Shown here: in pieces, positions 37,218-47,304 of the stretch
Numbering within the stretch: the first letter of the stretch is position 1
How the letters are laid out: every line of letters starts with the position of its first letter
Assembly: GCF_000422345.1 (NCBI RefSeq)
Contig: NZ_AULP01000002.1
Location: 186,001 to 250,000 of the forward strand
Length of the DNA stretch: 64,000 nt
Source of the DNA: Neomelitea salexigens DSM 19753
GTDB lineage: Bacteria; Pseudomonadota; Gammaproteobacteria; Pseudomonadales; Spongiibacteraceae
Reading direction: 5' to 3'
The notes under the pieces: generated by a model
What the model was told of the DNA's origin: nothing
Database searches by the model: none
Seen by the model: the letters and a program-made list of their open reading frames with translations, nothing else
Made by a program: the position numbers and the translations under genes

Positions 37218-37793
37218 TTAGCGCGCCATTTCTTTGTTGAGCTCCTGTTGAGCTTGTGCGCCCTTAAATTGCTGCAAAAGCACCTCTCGGGTATCTGGCT
37301 GCACTTGGCGCTCACTCGCGGCCAACATGTTATCAAACAGTGCCAGGGTTTTATCGCGCCCCATTGTCACCAATACACACAGGTTTTTCTTACCGTCGAT
37401 TTCAACAAACTCCACACGCTCAGCTCGTGTACCGATCAGCGTCTGCTGGGTAAGTTGCTTCGCCACCGATGAGAAGGTTGAGCCGCTGGATACACCGCTG
37501 GACACATCCGTGCGCTCGCGAAATACCTTGTCCAAAACTGCAACTTTCGTTTCTAGCTGTTGGGCTAAATCCGTCCGCGCATTGGCAACAGCAAGCTGGC
37601 GGTCGATCGACATATTACTGGAATACGGCACGCACTGAGCACTGGCGAAACCATCGTCAATGTAAGGATTCATCACCCACTGAGGGAGTCCACCCGCACC
37701 TTGTTGTGACTGCTGCGTATCTGCTGCCTGCTCGGTGCTTGCACACGCCGTCATTAGCACTGCGCAAGTCACACCTATTATTTTCTTCTTCAT
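37218..37793 (-). CDS. Second LPP20-like lipoprotein
   Basis: A 191-residue lipoprotein from the ATG at 37793, which has GGAG six bases upstream; a longer reading from 37838 lacks a signal for initiation. The signal sequence ends MTAC (lipobox, Cys near 17). The mature part has the LPP20 sequence style: LPQWVMNPYIDDGFASAQC, then DRQLAVANARTDLAQQLETKV and a C-terminal NLCVLVTMGRDK strand. It converges on the envelope operon that itself encodes an LPP20-like protein, so the two may be functionally linked although transcribed separately. Confidence 0.78.
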   Translation of the reverse strand: MKKKIIGVTCAVLMTACASTEQAADTQQSQQGAGGLPQWVMNPYIDDGFASAQCVPYSSNMSIDRQLAVANARTDLAQQLETKVAVLDKVFRERTDVSSGVSSGSTFSSVAKQLTQQTLIGTRAERVEFVEIDGKKNLCVLVTMGRDKTLALFDNMLAASERQVQPDTREVLLQQFKGAQAQQELNKEMAR

Positions 37794-37960
37794 TAAGCAC
37801 TCCAATATCCACGAGTAATACACATCGACACAGTCCAAATTAGGCGCCGACGTATTTCGAGTTCCTGCTCGACTGTTGCATCTACGGCGCTCAGCAAGCA
37901 GACCAATTCATAGCAACACTCCATCTCCATTTTAGAGGGGAATGCAGCAAATGCACAGGC

Positions 37961-37986
37961 AAAAAAAAGCCGGGCAATGCCCGGCT
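37961..37986 (-). terminator. Rho-independent terminator of glyA
   Basis: On the minus strand AGCCGGGC-ATT-GCCCGGCT is followed by eight T. It lies 18 bases beyond the glyA stop. Confidence 0.95.
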
Positions 37987-38003
37987 CTTCAACCCAATTT
38001 ACA

Positions 38004-39266
38004 TTAAGCGTAAACGGGGTGGCGCTTACAAACCTCAAGCACCTTCGCTTTCACTTCTTCAATTTTTGCGCTGGCATCACCAGACTCGAGTGCTTCCAAT
38101 ACATCGCACATCCAGTTGGCCAGATCGATACACTCTGCTTCTTTGAAGCCGCGAGTTGTCACTGCCGGTGTACCTACGCGCAGACCACTGGTGATGAACG
38201 GTGAACGTGGATCGTTAGGAACCGCGTTTTTGTTCACGGTGATGTTGGCTGCCCCTAGCGCTGCATCAGCGTCTTTGCCGGTGTAAGGCTTGCCGATCAG
38301 ATCCACCAACATCAGGTGGTTCTCGGTACCGCCTGAAACAATATTGATACCGCGATCAATAAAAGTCTTGGCCATCGCTTTTGCATTGGCAACCACCTGC
38401 TTTTGGTAGTCGACGTACTCAGGGCTCATGGCCTCTTTAAAGCTCACCGCTTTAGCGGCAATCACATGCATCAGCGGGCCGCCCTGACCACCCGGGAAAA
38501 CAGCAGAGTTCAGCTTCTTCTCAATTTCTTCGTTGGCCTTTGCCAGGATCAAACCGCCACGCGGGCCACGGAGGGTTTTGTGAGTCGTGGTGGTTACTAC
38601 GTCGGCAAAAGGCATTGGGTTCGGGTAGATGCCCGCCGCGACCAGGCCCGCCACGTGAGCCATATCAACCATCAGGTAGGCGCCCACTTTGTCGGCGATT
38701 TCACGGAATTTCGCCCAGTTGACAATGCCCGAGTACGCGGAGAAGCCCGCCACAATCATTTTGGGCTTATGTTCTAGAGCCAAAGCCTCGACCTGCGCGT
38801 AATCGATTTCGCCCGTGTCGTTGTTCAGGCCATACTGCACAGCATGATAGGTTTTGCCGGAAAAGTTGGGCTTGGCGCCGTGGGTCAAGTGCCCACCCGC
38901 ATCCAGGCTCATACCCAGCACTGTCTCACCTGGCAGTACCAACGCTTGATATACCGCTGCATTTGCCTGCGAGCCTGAGTGAGGCTGAACATTTGCGTAG
39001 TCAGCACCAAACAGTGCCTTGGCGCGCTCAATGGCCAGAGACTCGGCTTTATCTACATACTCACAACCGCCGTAGTAGCGCTTGCCAGGATAGCCCTCGG
39101 CGTATTTATTGGTCAGCGCCGTACCCTGAGCTTGCATTACGCGGGGGCTGGTGTAGTTCTCGGAAGCAATCAGCTCGATGTGCTCTTCCTGACGAACCTC
39201 TTCTTCCTGGATTGCAGACCAAATATCGTCGTCGAAACCAGCTATCGTCATCTCTTTGTTAAACAT
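38004..39266 (-). CDS. glyA: Serine hydroxymethyltransferase
   Basis: GlyA interconverts serine and glycine with tetrahydrofolate, the main source of one-carbon units. The 420-residue PLP enzyme has [11 protein letters not shown] (about 31-41), [13 protein letters not shown] (about 55-67), [12 protein letters not shown] (about 203-214) and the PLP lysine in [13 protein letters not shown] (about 229-241). TACAAT in an upstream palindromic TTGTACAA (near 39310) is a plausible -10 for its promoter. It is monocistronic, bounded by a terminator. Confidence 0.97.
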   Translation of the reverse strand: MFNKEMTIAGFDDDIWSAIQEEEVRQEEHIELIASENYTSPRVMQAQGTALTNKYAEGYPGKRYYGGCEYVDKAESLAIERAKALFGADYANVQPHSGSQANAAVYQALVLPGETVLGMSLDAGGHLTHGAKPNFSGKTYHAVQYGLNNDTGEIDYAQVEALALEHKPKMIVAGFSAYSGIVNWAKFREIADKVGAYLMVDMAHVAGLVAAGIYPNPMPFADVVTTTTHKTLRGPRGGLILAKANEEIEKKLNSAVFPGGQGGPLMHVIAAKAVSFKEAMSPEYVDYQKQVVANAKAMAKTFIDRGINIVSGGTENHLMLVDLIGKPYTGKDADAALGAANITVNKNAVPNDPRSPFITSGLRVGTPAVTTRGFKEAECIDLANWMCDVLEALESGDASAKIEEVKAKVLEVCKRHPVYA

Positions 39267-39454
39267 AGAACCCCCGCAAGGCAGATACAGGCTAAGAAAA
39301 GCCGCGCATTGTACAATAAACGCGCGCCGCCGGCACCGTTTTAGGCCGCCAACTTTGTTACGCAGAGCGGTAGCGACTTAGATTCTTCGAATTTGCACTC
39401 TACAGCGCACCAACGCTCAGCTATGATGTCGCCAGAGAAACTGGAAATACTCAT

Positions 39455-39859
39455 ATGAATCAAACAGATATGCCGCCCCAGCAAATTAAGCTACACAAGA
39501 AATCACGCCTGCTGGAGCTCCGCTACGCCGACGGCAGTCACTACCAACTCAGCTGCGAATTTTTACGTGTCTTCTCACCCTCGGCGGAGGTACGCGGCCA
39601 CGGGCGCGGCCAGGAGGTATTGCAAACTGGCAAACTGAATGTGGAGATCCGCGATATTATTGCCGTCGGGAACTATGCGGTTCAGCTGGTGTTCGATGAC
39701 GGGCACGACAGTGGAATTTACTCTTGGCGCTACTTGCGGGAACTCGGTGAAAATTATCAAATCTTATGGGAGGGTTATCTCGCAGAGTTGCGGGCGGCAA
39801 ATGCCAGCCGCGACCCAGATGAGCAGGTCGTCACACTCGTCGACCCAAGCAAGGGCTAG
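39455..39859 (+). CDS. DUF971 protein (gamma-butyrobetaine hydroxylase-like N-terminal domain)
   Basis: A 134-residue soluble protein. The core (about 8-100) is the DUF971 domain found at the N-terminus of gamma-butyrobetaine hydroxylases: IKLHKKSRLLELRYADGSHYQLSCEFLRVFSPSAEV, later VGNYAVQLVFDDGHDSGIYSWRYLREL. Stand-alone members are common in proteobacteria and have been linked to iron-sulfur or P-loop functions, but no activity is established. The zinc-ligand cysteines of the hydroxylase are not evident (only C24 region). It is not operonic with neighbours: the next gene converges five bases after its stop. Confidence 0.9.
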   Translation: MNQTDMPPQQIKLHKKSRLLELRYADGSHYQLSCEFLRVFSPSAEVRGHGRGQEVLQTGKLNVEIRDIIAVGNYAVQLVFDDGHDSGIYSWRYLRELGENYQILWEGYLAELRAANASRDPDEQVVTLVDPSKG

Positions 39860-39864
39860 CGAAA

Positions 39865-40107
39865 TCAGTCTCTCAGGGAGATGGCCGGACGGAGATTAAC
39901 GCCGCCATCTTCCTCCAGGATACCAATGTTCATTCCTGTCGTATTTTCAACAACGACAACGGGCGGCTGAAAACGGGGACGACGAATAAACTTGATCTGC
40001 CAGCCAAAGTTTTCAATACGACGCAGTGACGTTCGCTGCAGCTCAGTAAGCAGCTCAGTAAGGTTGTGAGGCACAGGTTCCGCACCAACACGCTTTTCTT
40101 CAATCAT
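39865..40107 (-). CDS. Small conserved-looking hypothetical protein
   Basis: An 80-residue soluble protein with an N-terminal helix (LTELLTELQRTSLRRIENFG) and a basic beta-like part (WQIKFIRRPRFQPPVVVV, GILEEDG). The start has GGAGGGAGTGCGGCC upstream of the ATG, a strong ribosome-binding site, and codon use is like the neighbours. I recall similar short proteins in pseudomonads but cannot name a family. It converges on the DUF971 gene with five bases between stops and lies 108 bases from phoH. Confidence 0.6.
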   Translation of the reverse strand: MIEEKRVGAEPVPHNLTELLTELQRTSLRRIENFGWQIKFIRRPRFQPPVVVVENTTGMNIGILEEDGGVNLRPAISLRD

Positions 40108-40215
40108 GGCCGCACTCCCTCCAATTTAACGCCGAGTTGCATACCCCAACATTAATAAAGGCACAGTGCAGTGACTACCGCGGATTCACCCTATTGACAG
40201 ACGGCGAGGCAAGCC

Positions 40216-41601
40216 CTACAAATTTTCTTCAGCAAACGCCGCTAATCGAGATCGTTCTATGCCATTTACATGCATCACCCCGGCGTGGGCGAAGTGCTTA
40301 CTTTTTTCAACTAGGTACGTTAACCCGGAAGTAAGCGGCGAAATATATTTGTTGTCGATTTGCGCCAGATTTCCCAGCACCACGATCTTCGAGTTAACCC
40401 CCACCCGAGTGATAATCGACTTAAGCTGGAACTGGGTTAAGCCCTGCGCCTCATCAATGACAATATAGGCATTGTTGAACGAGCGACCGCGCATAAAGTT
40501 TAGTGATTTAAACTGTATATTAGCCTTGTCTTTCACATATTCGATGCTGCTGTAGGGCGACTCATCCCCCCCGTGTAACACCTCAAGATTGTCATCAAAG
40601 GCAGCAAGCCACGGCGCCATTTTTTCTTCCTCGGTGCCAGGCAAGAAGCCGATATCTTCGGCAATTGGCGGCGTCGACCGCGCCACAATCAACTTGTCAT
40701 ACCGCTTTTCTTCAAGTATCGCGTGCAAACCATAGGCCAGTGCGATTAGGGTTTTACCCGAGCCCGCCGGACCAGTGAGCACCGTCATATCGATATCCGC
40801 CTGGGCAATGAGAAAAAACGCCATCGCCTGTTCCATGTTGCGTGGCGTGAGGCCCCACAGGCTTTGGTGCATCAGCTGCTCAGGGCACAGATCCAATAAC
40901 TCAACCCGGTCATCATCTACCGCTCTCACCAAACCGGCAAAGCCACTGTCATCGTAGATGAACTGATTGATATGCACATGGGGAAGCACCGACCTGCTTA
41001 GAACATGTAGGGTTTGCGGCCCCTCCCGTAGCGTTTCCACACTGTCGACCTGGTCCCAGAATCGCCCGGCGAGGTGTTCATAGCCCTTCGCCATATACTG
41101 GATATCGTCCAGAACCCGGTCCCGTCGATAGTCCTCAACATTTTCCAGCCCCGACCCCTTGGCCTTCAAACGCATGTTGATGTCTTTGGTTACCAAGCAA
41201 ACGTAGGCCTTTGGATTTTTCACCTGTAAGTGCAAGGCAACATTAATAATCCGGTTGTCGTTCGCCTGCTGCTGGCTGCCATCCAGATACGGAGCCTCGG
41301 TATCGTGACTGATTAGTTGATCGGGAAAGATCGCCAGGGAGCCCGCAGCCTCGCCTTCACGTGCCGCCGGGATCGGCACCCCCTCCTGAATCTGCTTGGG
41401 GCTGGCCTTGAATAGAATCTTATCAATCGCATTGATCGCAATGCGCGCCTCACGGCTTACGTCCTTGTCACGCCGGTCCTTAATGTGATCAAGCTCTTCG
41501 AGAACCGTCATCGGCACGACCACACGGTGCTCATGGAAAGCACTCAGGGCCATCGGGTCATGCAATAAAACATTGGTATCCAGAACAAAGATTTTTTCCA
41601 T
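40216..41601 (-). CDS. PhoH family PIN-domain ATPase
   Basis: From the ATG at 41601 the protein has 461 residues and begins MEKIFVLDTNVLLHD, the first acidic motif of a PIN nuclease domain (about 1-145). A PhoH-type P-loop domain follows with Walker A GPAGSGKT near residue 276 and Walker B AYIVIDEAQ near 380. PIN-PhoH proteins such as mycobacterial PhoH2 are RNA helicase/ribonucleases; the physiological role in gammaproteobacteria is unclear. A longer frame from 41631 (ten extra residues) is less likely. No partner gene is near. Confidence 0.92.
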   Translation of the reverse strand: MEKIFVLDTNVLLHDPMALSAFHEHRVVVPMTVLEELDHIKDRRDKDVSREARIAINAIDKILFKASPKQIQEGVPIPAAREGEAAGSLAIFPDQLISHDTEAPYLDGSQQQANDNRIINVALHLQVKNPKAYVCLVTKDINMRLKAKGSGLENVEDYRRDRVLDDIQYMAKGYEHLAGRFWDQVDSVETLREGPQTLHVLSRSVLPHVHINQFIYDDSGFAGLVRAVDDDRVELLDLCPEQLMHQSLWGLTPRNMEQAMAFFLIAQADIDMTVLTGPAGSGKTLIALAYGLHAILEEKRYDKLIVARSTPPIAEDIGFLPGTEEEKMAPWLAAFDDNLEVLHGGDESPYSSIEYVKDKANIQFKSLNFMRGRSFNNAYIVIDEAQGLTQFQLKSIITRVGVNSKIVVLGNLAQIDNKYISPLTSGLTYLVEKSKHFAHAGVMHVNGIERSRLAAFAEENL

Positions 41602-41941
41602 CAGGGGCTCTCTACTGGCTGCAAGAAACAAATCGGACCATTGCTCAATAGCGCGACGAGCAACGTGGTGAGGATGTTTTGAGGAAGAGAAGACGGCGGC
41701 ATGGCTGCCCCCGCATAGCGGCTACCAAGCCTACAACTGATGGCCCATCGGGCCTTGTCGGAATGGGGCAAACGGCTGCTCCAATAAAGACATGCTGTCT
41801 TGAATATTAAAAGCTGCCGCGGTGATGTCAACTAAATCTGGTGCCTAATGCGCCCATAACCTCGGCGAGCAAGACGTGGCGGAGGTTTTCCGCTACCCTA
41901 TCGCCCCTTTCTCAGACCGAAAGCCAAGGTATCTCAACACC
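41602..41941. promoter_or_regulatory. Divergent phoH-rnb intergenic region
   Basis: These 340 bases separate the divergent phoH and rnb starts and should hold both promoters. A short GGCCC/GGGCC hairpin lies near 41742-41756. The open frame of rnb can be extended upstream to a GTG at 41876 and other small frames exist, but none looks like a separate gene. Confidence 0.4.
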
Positions 41942-43840
41942 ATGCTCGACCAAAACGCCCTGCAACAGCTAAAGCAGCTGAAAACCGACATCATTGAAAG
42001 TAAGGATCAGGGCGAAGGTGAGGTACGCGGCAGCCAGCGCCGCTTCGGCTTCGTGCGCCTGGATGATGGCCGGGATGTGTTTCTCCCCCCCGACGAGATG
42101 CTGCGCGTATTTCCCGGCGACCGGGTAAAGGTCAATGTGTTGACCGATGACAAGGGCAAGTTTAAGGGCGAGCTGGAGAAACTGGTCAATAGCCCTCTGA
42201 CAAGCTTTACAGGCCGATACATCGTTCGTGGCCAAGGGCACTTTGTGGAGCCTGACCTGCCCCGCTTTAATAAATTGCTCTTCATCCCGCCTTCTGAGCG
42301 CAAAAAAGCGCAACCCGGGGATTATCTGCACTGCAAAGTCCATCGCCACCCCTGGAAAGATGGCAAATCTCAAGTAAAAGTGCTGAGCAAAATCGGCAGC
42401 CCGGAAGACGCTGGCGTAGAGGGCAAGTATACCCTGTGCAAATTTGAGCTGCCTTTTGACTGGCCAGCCGAGGAAGAACTCATCGACCGTCGCGCAAACC
42501 AACGCGAGGACCTGCGCGACACGCCTTTTGTAACGATTGATTCTGCCAGCACGCGAGATATCGACGATGCAATCTACGCGGAGGCCAATGACGCCGGCTG
42601 GACGCTGCAAGTGGCGGTAGCCGACCCCGGCGCTTACATTGAAGCAGGCAGCGAATTGGACCGCGCCGCCCAGCAGCGCGCGAGTACGGTCTATCTACCA
42701 GGGTGTACTCAGCCCATGCTGCCCGAGCGCATCAGCCAAGACCTCTGCTCACTGGCAGAAGATGTTGAGCGCGCGGCCCTGGTTTGCAACATGCAAATTA
42801 GCCAAAGCGGCGAAATCAAAGATATTGCTTTCTCAGAAGCCCTGATTCGCTCCCACGCAAAACTTAGCTATGACGACGTCGCCGTCCATTTGGCAGGAGG
42901 CTCTCAGCTTCCTCACGCCAGTATTGAGGCGCTTCATCAAGCCTGCGGGGCGTTGCGCAAGTGGCGTGAAGAGAATGCCCTAATCATGCCCGAACAAGCA
43001 GACTTCCACTACGACTTAGACGAGCAGGGCCGCATCACTGCCATCGTCCGCCAAGATCGCAATGACGCCCACCGCCTGGTAGAAGAATGCATGCTCGCGG
43101 CCAACCGCAGCGCCGCATTATGGCTGCGCGAAAAGCGCGGCACCGACCGCGCTTTATACAATGGTCACGCAGGGTTTAGAGAAGAGCGCCTCGAAAGTAT
43201 CGGCAAGTTAGTCGACCAGTCCCTGCCAGAATATAGCGACGCGCCGGTTCAGGAACTCGACGGCTACCGGCGCGTATTGAGCGCCGCGTCTAAGGCAGAT
43301 AGCCCACTGCCGCTGCGCAGCATTATGGCTCGCATGCTTCAGCCTGGGGAGCTTAGCGCCGAACCACGCCCACATTTTGGCCTGGGGTTCGATTGCTACA
43401 GCACCTTCACCTCGCCGCTGCGTAAATACAACGACTTGGTTGTGCAGCGCTGCATTCGCGCCTGCCTGGACAACACCAGCGGCGGCGACTTAAGCGACAA
43501 CGCCATCGCTAAACTGCAAGAAAAGCTGCGCAATGTGCGCCAAGCCAGCCGGCAAATGGAGCAATGGCTGCAGTACCAGTATCTGGCCAAACAGCCTTCA
43601 GAGCAGACATACGCAGGCCACATTGCCCACCTCAATGGCGGCGGCTTTACCGTCGAGCTCCACGATAGCGGTATCAGCGGATTCGTGGAGGCTCGATCGA
43701 TTCCTGAAAAGCTCAGTTTCGACGCCGACACCCTGCGCCTTTATAACGACCAGCAAACCTATCAACTGGAGCAGGCAGTTACGGTGAAGGTGGCCGAGAT
43801 CGACCCCTTCCAGCGCAAGTTGCTGTTCACGCTCGCCTGA
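41942..43840 (+). CDS. rnb: Exoribonuclease II (RNase II/R family)
   Basis: From the ATG at 41942 the enzyme has 632 residues, close to RNase II (about 640); a GTG at 41876 would add 22 residues. It degrades single-stranded RNA 3' to 5'. Order: cold-shock-like OB domains (about 25-170; RRFGFVRLDDGRDVFLPPDEM), the RNB catalytic domain with IDSASTRDIDDAI (catalytic Asp cluster, about 201-213), LPERISQDLCSL and FTSPLRKYNDLVVQR, and a C-terminal S1-like domain (about 555-632). It converges on asnS, 22 bases away. Confidence 0.92.
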   Translation: MLDQNALQQLKQLKTDIIESKDQGEGEVRGSQRRFGFVRLDDGRDVFLPPDEMLRVFPGDRVKVNVLTDDKGKFKGELEKLVNSPLTSFTGRYIVRGQGHFVEPDLPRFNKLLFIPPSERKKAQPGDYLHCKVHRHPWKDGKSQVKVLSKIGSPEDAGVEGKYTLCKFELPFDWPAEEELIDRRANQREDLRDTPFVTIDSASTRDIDDAIYAEANDAGWTLQVAVADPGAYIEAGSELDRAAQQRASTVYLPGCTQPMLPERISQDLCSLAEDVERAALVCNMQISQSGEIKDIAFSEALIRSHAKLSYDDVAVHLAGGSQLPHASIEALHQACGALRKWREENALIMPEQADFHYDLDEQGRITAIVRQDRNDAHRLVEECMLAANRSAALWLREKRGTDRALYNGHAGFREERLESIGKLVDQSLPEYSDAPVQELDGYRRVLSAASKADSPLPLRSIMARMLQPGELSAEPRPHFGLGFDCYSTFTSPLRKYNDLVVQRCIRACLDNTSGGDLSDNAIAKLQEKLRNVRQASRQMEQWLQYQYLAKQPSEQTYAGHIAHLNGGGFTVELHDSGISGFVEARSIPEKLSFDADTLRLYNDQQTYQLEQAVTVKVAEIDPFQRKLLFTLA

Positions 43841-43862
43841 ACGCCAGCGTGAGTGACGCCCG

Positions 43863-45257
43863 TTAAAACTCCGCGTGCCTCGGCACGCGGGGGAAGGGAA
43901 TCGCGTCGCGGATATTGTCCATGCCGGTGATGTAATTCAACAGCCGCTCAAAACCCAGGCCGAAGCCAGCGTGAGGCACGGTACCGTAGCGGCGCAGATC
44001 ACGATACCACTCCAACCCTTCCAACTGTCGATCCTTCATGCGTTGGTCGAGAACATCCAGGCGCTCTTCACGCTGGCTACCGCCGATAATTTCACCAATG
44101 CCCGGTGCCAGCACATCCATGGCAGCCACCGTTCTGCCATCATCATTCAGGCGCATGTAAAACGCTTTAATATCTTTTGGGTAGTTACTGACGATTAGCG
44201 GCCCACCCACATATTGCTCACAAAGATAGCGCTCGTGCTCGGATTGCAGGTCTCGCCCCCATTCCACCGGGTAGTCAAAAGAGGTCTGCGCTGATGTGAG
44301 TATTTTCACCGCCTCGGTGTAATCCATGCGCGCGAACTCACGCTCAGACACCGCCTGCAAGCGCGACAGCACCGTGTCGTCGATATACTGATTAAAGAAA
44401 GCCAGGTCGTCTTCGCAGTGCTCCAGCACCTGCTTAATCAGGTAACGCAAAAAGTCTTCTGCCAGGGCGGCATCGTCATCAAGATTGGCAAAAGCTACCT
44501 CGGGCTCAACCATCCAAAACTCAGCCAAGTGCCGGCTAGTATTGGAATTTTCCGCGCGAAAGGTCGGCCCAAAGGTATACACCTTGCTCATCGCCAGGCA
44601 GTACGCTTCCGCATTAAGCTGCCCCGATACGGTAAGAAATGCCTCCCGGCCAAAGAAGTCCTGACTGAAGTCGACAGCGCCGTGGTTGTCGCGAGGCAAA
44701 TTTTGCAAATCAAGCGTGCTGACACGAAACATTTCTCCCGCGCCCTCACAGTCGCTGGCCGTTATCAGCGGCGTATTAATCCACTGAAAGTCGCGTTCAA
44801 AAAAGTAGCGGTGCACCGCATTGGCCAGCACCGTGCGCACACGCGTAATCGCGCCAAAGGTATTGGTACGTGGGCGCAGGTGCGCCACCCCACGCAGGTA
44901 TTCAAAACTGTGACGCTTTTTAGCGATGGGGTAAGTATCGGGGTCGTCGACCCAGCCGTAGACCTCGATCTCCTGCGCCTGAATTTCCACGCTCTGCCCC
45001 TTCCCCTGAGAGGCGACTAGCGTACCGACAACACTCAGCGAGCAGCCAGCAGTTAAACGCTGCACATCCGACTGATAATTGACCAACTCGCCCGGTGCCA
45101 CCACCTGCAAAGCGTACTGGGTAGAACCATCGTTCACCGCCAAGAAAGAGAAGCCGCCCTTGGAGTCTCGACGACTGCGCAACCACCCCTTTATCTCGAC
45201 CGTTGCACCCAGCTCTACGCTACCATTAATTAGCTTTTTAACCGACGTTCCCAGCAT
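43863..45257 (-). CDS. asnS: Asparaginyl-tRNA synthetase
   Basis: AsnRS charges tRNA-Asn. The 464-residue class IIb enzyme has an N-terminal OB-fold anticodon-binding domain (about 15-105; [23 protein letters not shown]), motif 2 [22 protein letters not shown] (about 214-235) and motif 3 [10 protein letters not shown] near the C-terminus (about 436-445), all AsnRS-specific rather than AspRS. Presence of AsnRS means asparagine-tRNA is not made only by amidation. It is divergent from the glycerophosphodiesterase gene with 132 bases between. Confidence 0.97.
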   Translation of the reverse strand: MLGTSVKKLINGSVELGATVEIKGWLRSRRDSKGGFSFLAVNDGSTQYALQVVAPGELVNYQSDVQRLTAGCSLSVVGTLVASQGKGQSVEIQAQEIEVYGWVDDPDTYPIAKKRHSFEYLRGVAHLRPRTNTFGAITRVRTVLANAVHRYFFERDFQWINTPLITASDCEGAGEMFRVSTLDLQNLPRDNHGAVDFSQDFFGREAFLTVSGQLNAEAYCLAMSKVYTFGPTFRAENSNTSRHLAEFWMVEPEVAFANLDDDAALAEDFLRYLIKQVLEHCEDDLAFFNQYIDDTVLSRLQAVSEREFARMDYTEAVKILTSAQTSFDYPVEWGRDLQSEHERYLCEQYVGGPLIVSNYPKDIKAFYMRLNDDGRTVAAMDVLAPGIGEIIGGSQREERLDVLDQRMKDRQLEGLEWYRDLRRYGTVPHAGFGLGFERLLNYITGMDNIRDAIPFPRVPRHAEF

Positions 45258-45389
45258 ATCCCTCCCCTGAACGCGTCTTAACCGCGCAGTTTCTCAAGCA
45301 ATAAAGCAAATAGTTGGCTATTGTGCATCAACCATCTTTTTCCTGTAAGACGTAACAGCTAAAGTTGCCCCCTTGGCAGGAAAGACCCT

Positions 45390-46124
45390 ATGCAGATCGA
45401 AAATTTTGTCGCCCACCGTGGCTGGCGGCGGCATTTCCCAGAGAACACCTTGCTGGCACTGCGCGAAGCGGCTCGCGCGGGCGCGGTTAAGCTCGAGCTA
45501 GATGTGCAGCTCAGTGCTGATGGGACACCGTTTATCTTCCACGACCCAGCGTTAACACGTTTGTGCCAACAACCCGGCATGATCTGGGACTATACGGCGG
45601 CCGAACTCGCAACGATGTCAGCCTATGAGCCCGAGCGTTTTGGAGACCAGTTCAGGGGCACGCCGCTCAGCCCCCTACGGGAGGTGACCGATTTACTCGA
45701 CGACTACCCGTCGGTAAATATTTATGTCGAGCTGAAAGGGGAAAGTCTCGCCCAGTTTGGCGCAAACGCCATGGTCACCGCGGTCACGCAAGCCCTGCAG
45801 GGCTATCAACACCGCTGTGTGCTCATCAGCTTTGAGCTCGACGCCCTGCTAGTTGCCAAGAACAACGGCTGGCAGCGGTGCGGCGCGGTTTTCGACTACT
45901 GGCCGGACTGGCAGCTGGCGTCGCTGGCTGAATTGACGCCTGAAATCGTGTTTATGGACCGCAACTGCGTCCCCGTAGAGACCGATCTGCGCACCCTGCC
46001 GCTACCGCTGCTGATCTATGAGGTAGGCAGCGCCCTTGAGGCCCGCGACTGGTTCGAACGCGGAGCCGCCGGAATAGAAAGTTTTAATATTGGCGAAGTA
46101 TTACAGGAGCTCCACCTTGTCTAA
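45390..46124 (+). CDS. Glycerophosphodiester phosphodiesterase (cytosolic, UgpQ-like)
   Basis: A 244-residue TIM-barrel enzyme that hydrolyses glycerophosphodiesters from phospholipid turnover to glycerol 3-phosphate. The catalytic region is intact: VAHRGWRRHFPENTL (His 9, Arg 10, Glu 17), LELDVQLSADGTPFIFHDPALTR (metal-binding Glu/Asp and the second His). No signal peptide, so cytosolic. The downstream gene overlaps by eight bases and encodes a glycerol-3-phosphate oxidising flavoprotein, so the pair forms a short pathway from glycerophosphodiester to dihydroxyacetone phosphate. GGAAAGACC precedes the ATG. Confidence 0.92.
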   Translation: MQIENFVAHRGWRRHFPENTLLALREAARAGAVKLELDVQLSADGTPFIFHDPALTRLCQQPGMIWDYTAAELATMSAYEPERFGDQFRGTPLSPLREVTDLLDDYPSVNIYVELKGESLAQFGANAMVTAVTQALQGYQHRCVLISFELDALLVAKNNGWQRCGAVFDYWPDWQLASLAELTPEIVFMDRNCVPVETDLRTLPLPLLIYEVGSALEARDWFERGAAGIESFNIGEVLQELHLV

Positions 46125-47295
46125 CGATATCCACACCGAAGTTGCCATCATTGGCGGCGGCGTTCAGGGCGCAGGCATTGCCCAAGCCGCAGCGGCAGCG
46201 GGCTACGACAGCTGTATTTTCGAGCGTGCAACCTGGGCGGCAGGCACCTCCCAGCGCTCAAGCAAATTAATTCATGGCGGTCTTCGCTATTTGGAAACGG
46301 CACAGTTCTCCCTGGTGTTCCACAGTCTGCGCGAGCGTGCCCAGCTGCTGCGCAACGCGCCAGAACTTGTCCGCCCAGTACCCTTTTATATACCCATTTA
46401 TAAAAATACCTCGCGCCGCCCGTGGCAAATTCGCGCCGGCTTGACGCTCTACTACTTGTTGAGTGGCGGCGGCCCGCTGGGGCATTTCCGCAAACTTAAG
46501 AAAGAAGAGTGGAACAACCTTGACGGCTTGGATACCAACGGCCTGCAGGCGGTATTCCAATACTGGGACGGTCAAACCGACGACCGGCTGTTAACCGAGG
46601 CCGTTGTCGACTCCGCCGCACAACTGGGCGCGCAAACCTTCACGGGCTGGGAGCTATTAGAAGCCAAAAAGAACGAAGATGGCTATTCGCTGACCTTCAA
46701 CACGGCTGACGGTGAGCGCCGCTGCCATTGTAAAAGCCTGGTTAATGCCACCGGGCCCTGGGTAAATCAAACGTCGCAGCGCATCGAAAACGCAGCGATG
46801 ACCGAGGAGATCGAACTTGTGCGCGGCAGCCATATCGTGGTCGATAAACGCCTCGGGCGTGGTGTCTACTACATGGAGGCTCCCAGCGACCGGCGCGCCG
46901 TTTTTGCCATGCCCTGGGGCGAGCATACACTGGTTGGCACCACCGAGGTCATTCACCGCGATGGGCCAGATAATATCGCGCCAAGCAACGATGAAATCAC
47001 CTACCTTCAAAATACGCTCAGCCACTTTTTCCCGGGTGAGAAACCCGCGCTTATCGACGCATGGGCAGGGCTGCGCGTTCTTCCACGTTCGGATGACAGC
47101 GCCAACAAACGCCTGCGCGACACATTCCTGATGTGTGACGACGAAAATAGCCCGAAAATCCTGTCGGTATACGGCGGCAAGCTCACCGCCTATCGTCACA
47201 CGGCAGAGCGGGTGCTCGGACTGCTGAGCAAACGCTTAGGCCCCCGGACACCGCGAGCAGATACCCGGCGCACGCCCCTCGCTCCCCGGCAGTGA
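46117..47295 (+). CDS. GlpD-like FAD-dependent glycerol-3-phosphate dehydrogenase, short form
   Basis: The best start is a TTG at 46117 (MSNDIHTEVAIIGGG), because AGGAG lies seven bases before it; the stop codon of the phosphodiesterase falls inside this start region. The 392-residue product has the FAD motif IIGGGVQGAG near residues 10-19, the GlpD signature ERATWAAGTSQRSSKLIHGGLRYL (about 35-60), and a C-terminal GKLTAYRHTAERV. E. coli GlpD has about 500 residues; the C-terminal helical domain is missing. The last residues TPLAPRQ differ from the LPG usual at that point; in the +1 frame the sequence continues LPGSEF and on to a stop at 47379. Confidence 0.85.
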   Translation: MSNDIHTEVAIIGGGVQGAGIAQAAAAAGYDSCIFERATWAAGTSQRSSKLIHGGLRYLETAQFSLVFHSLRERAQLLRNAPELVRPVPFYIPIYKNTSRRPWQIRAGLTLYYLLSGGGPLGHFRKLKKEEWNNLDGLDTNGLQAVFQYWDGQTDDRLLTEAVVDSAAQLGAQTFTGWELLEAKKNEDGYSLTFNTADGERRCHCKSLVNATGPWVNQTSQRIENAAMTEEIELVRGSHIVVDKRLGRGVYYMEAPSDRRAVFAMPWGEHTLVGTTEVIHRDGPDNIAPSNDEITYLQNTLSHFFPGEKPALIDAWAGLRVLPRSDDSANKRLRDTFLMCDDENSPKILSVYGGKLTAYRHTAERVLGLLSKRLGPRTPRADTRRTPLAPRQ

Positions 47296-47304
47296 ATTTG
47301 CTTG

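Noticed and set aside
46052-46065. GGTTCGAACGCGG resembling a tRNA T-arm
   Set aside because: It lies within the phosphodiesterase coding sequence and no acceptor, D or anticodon arms can be built around it.
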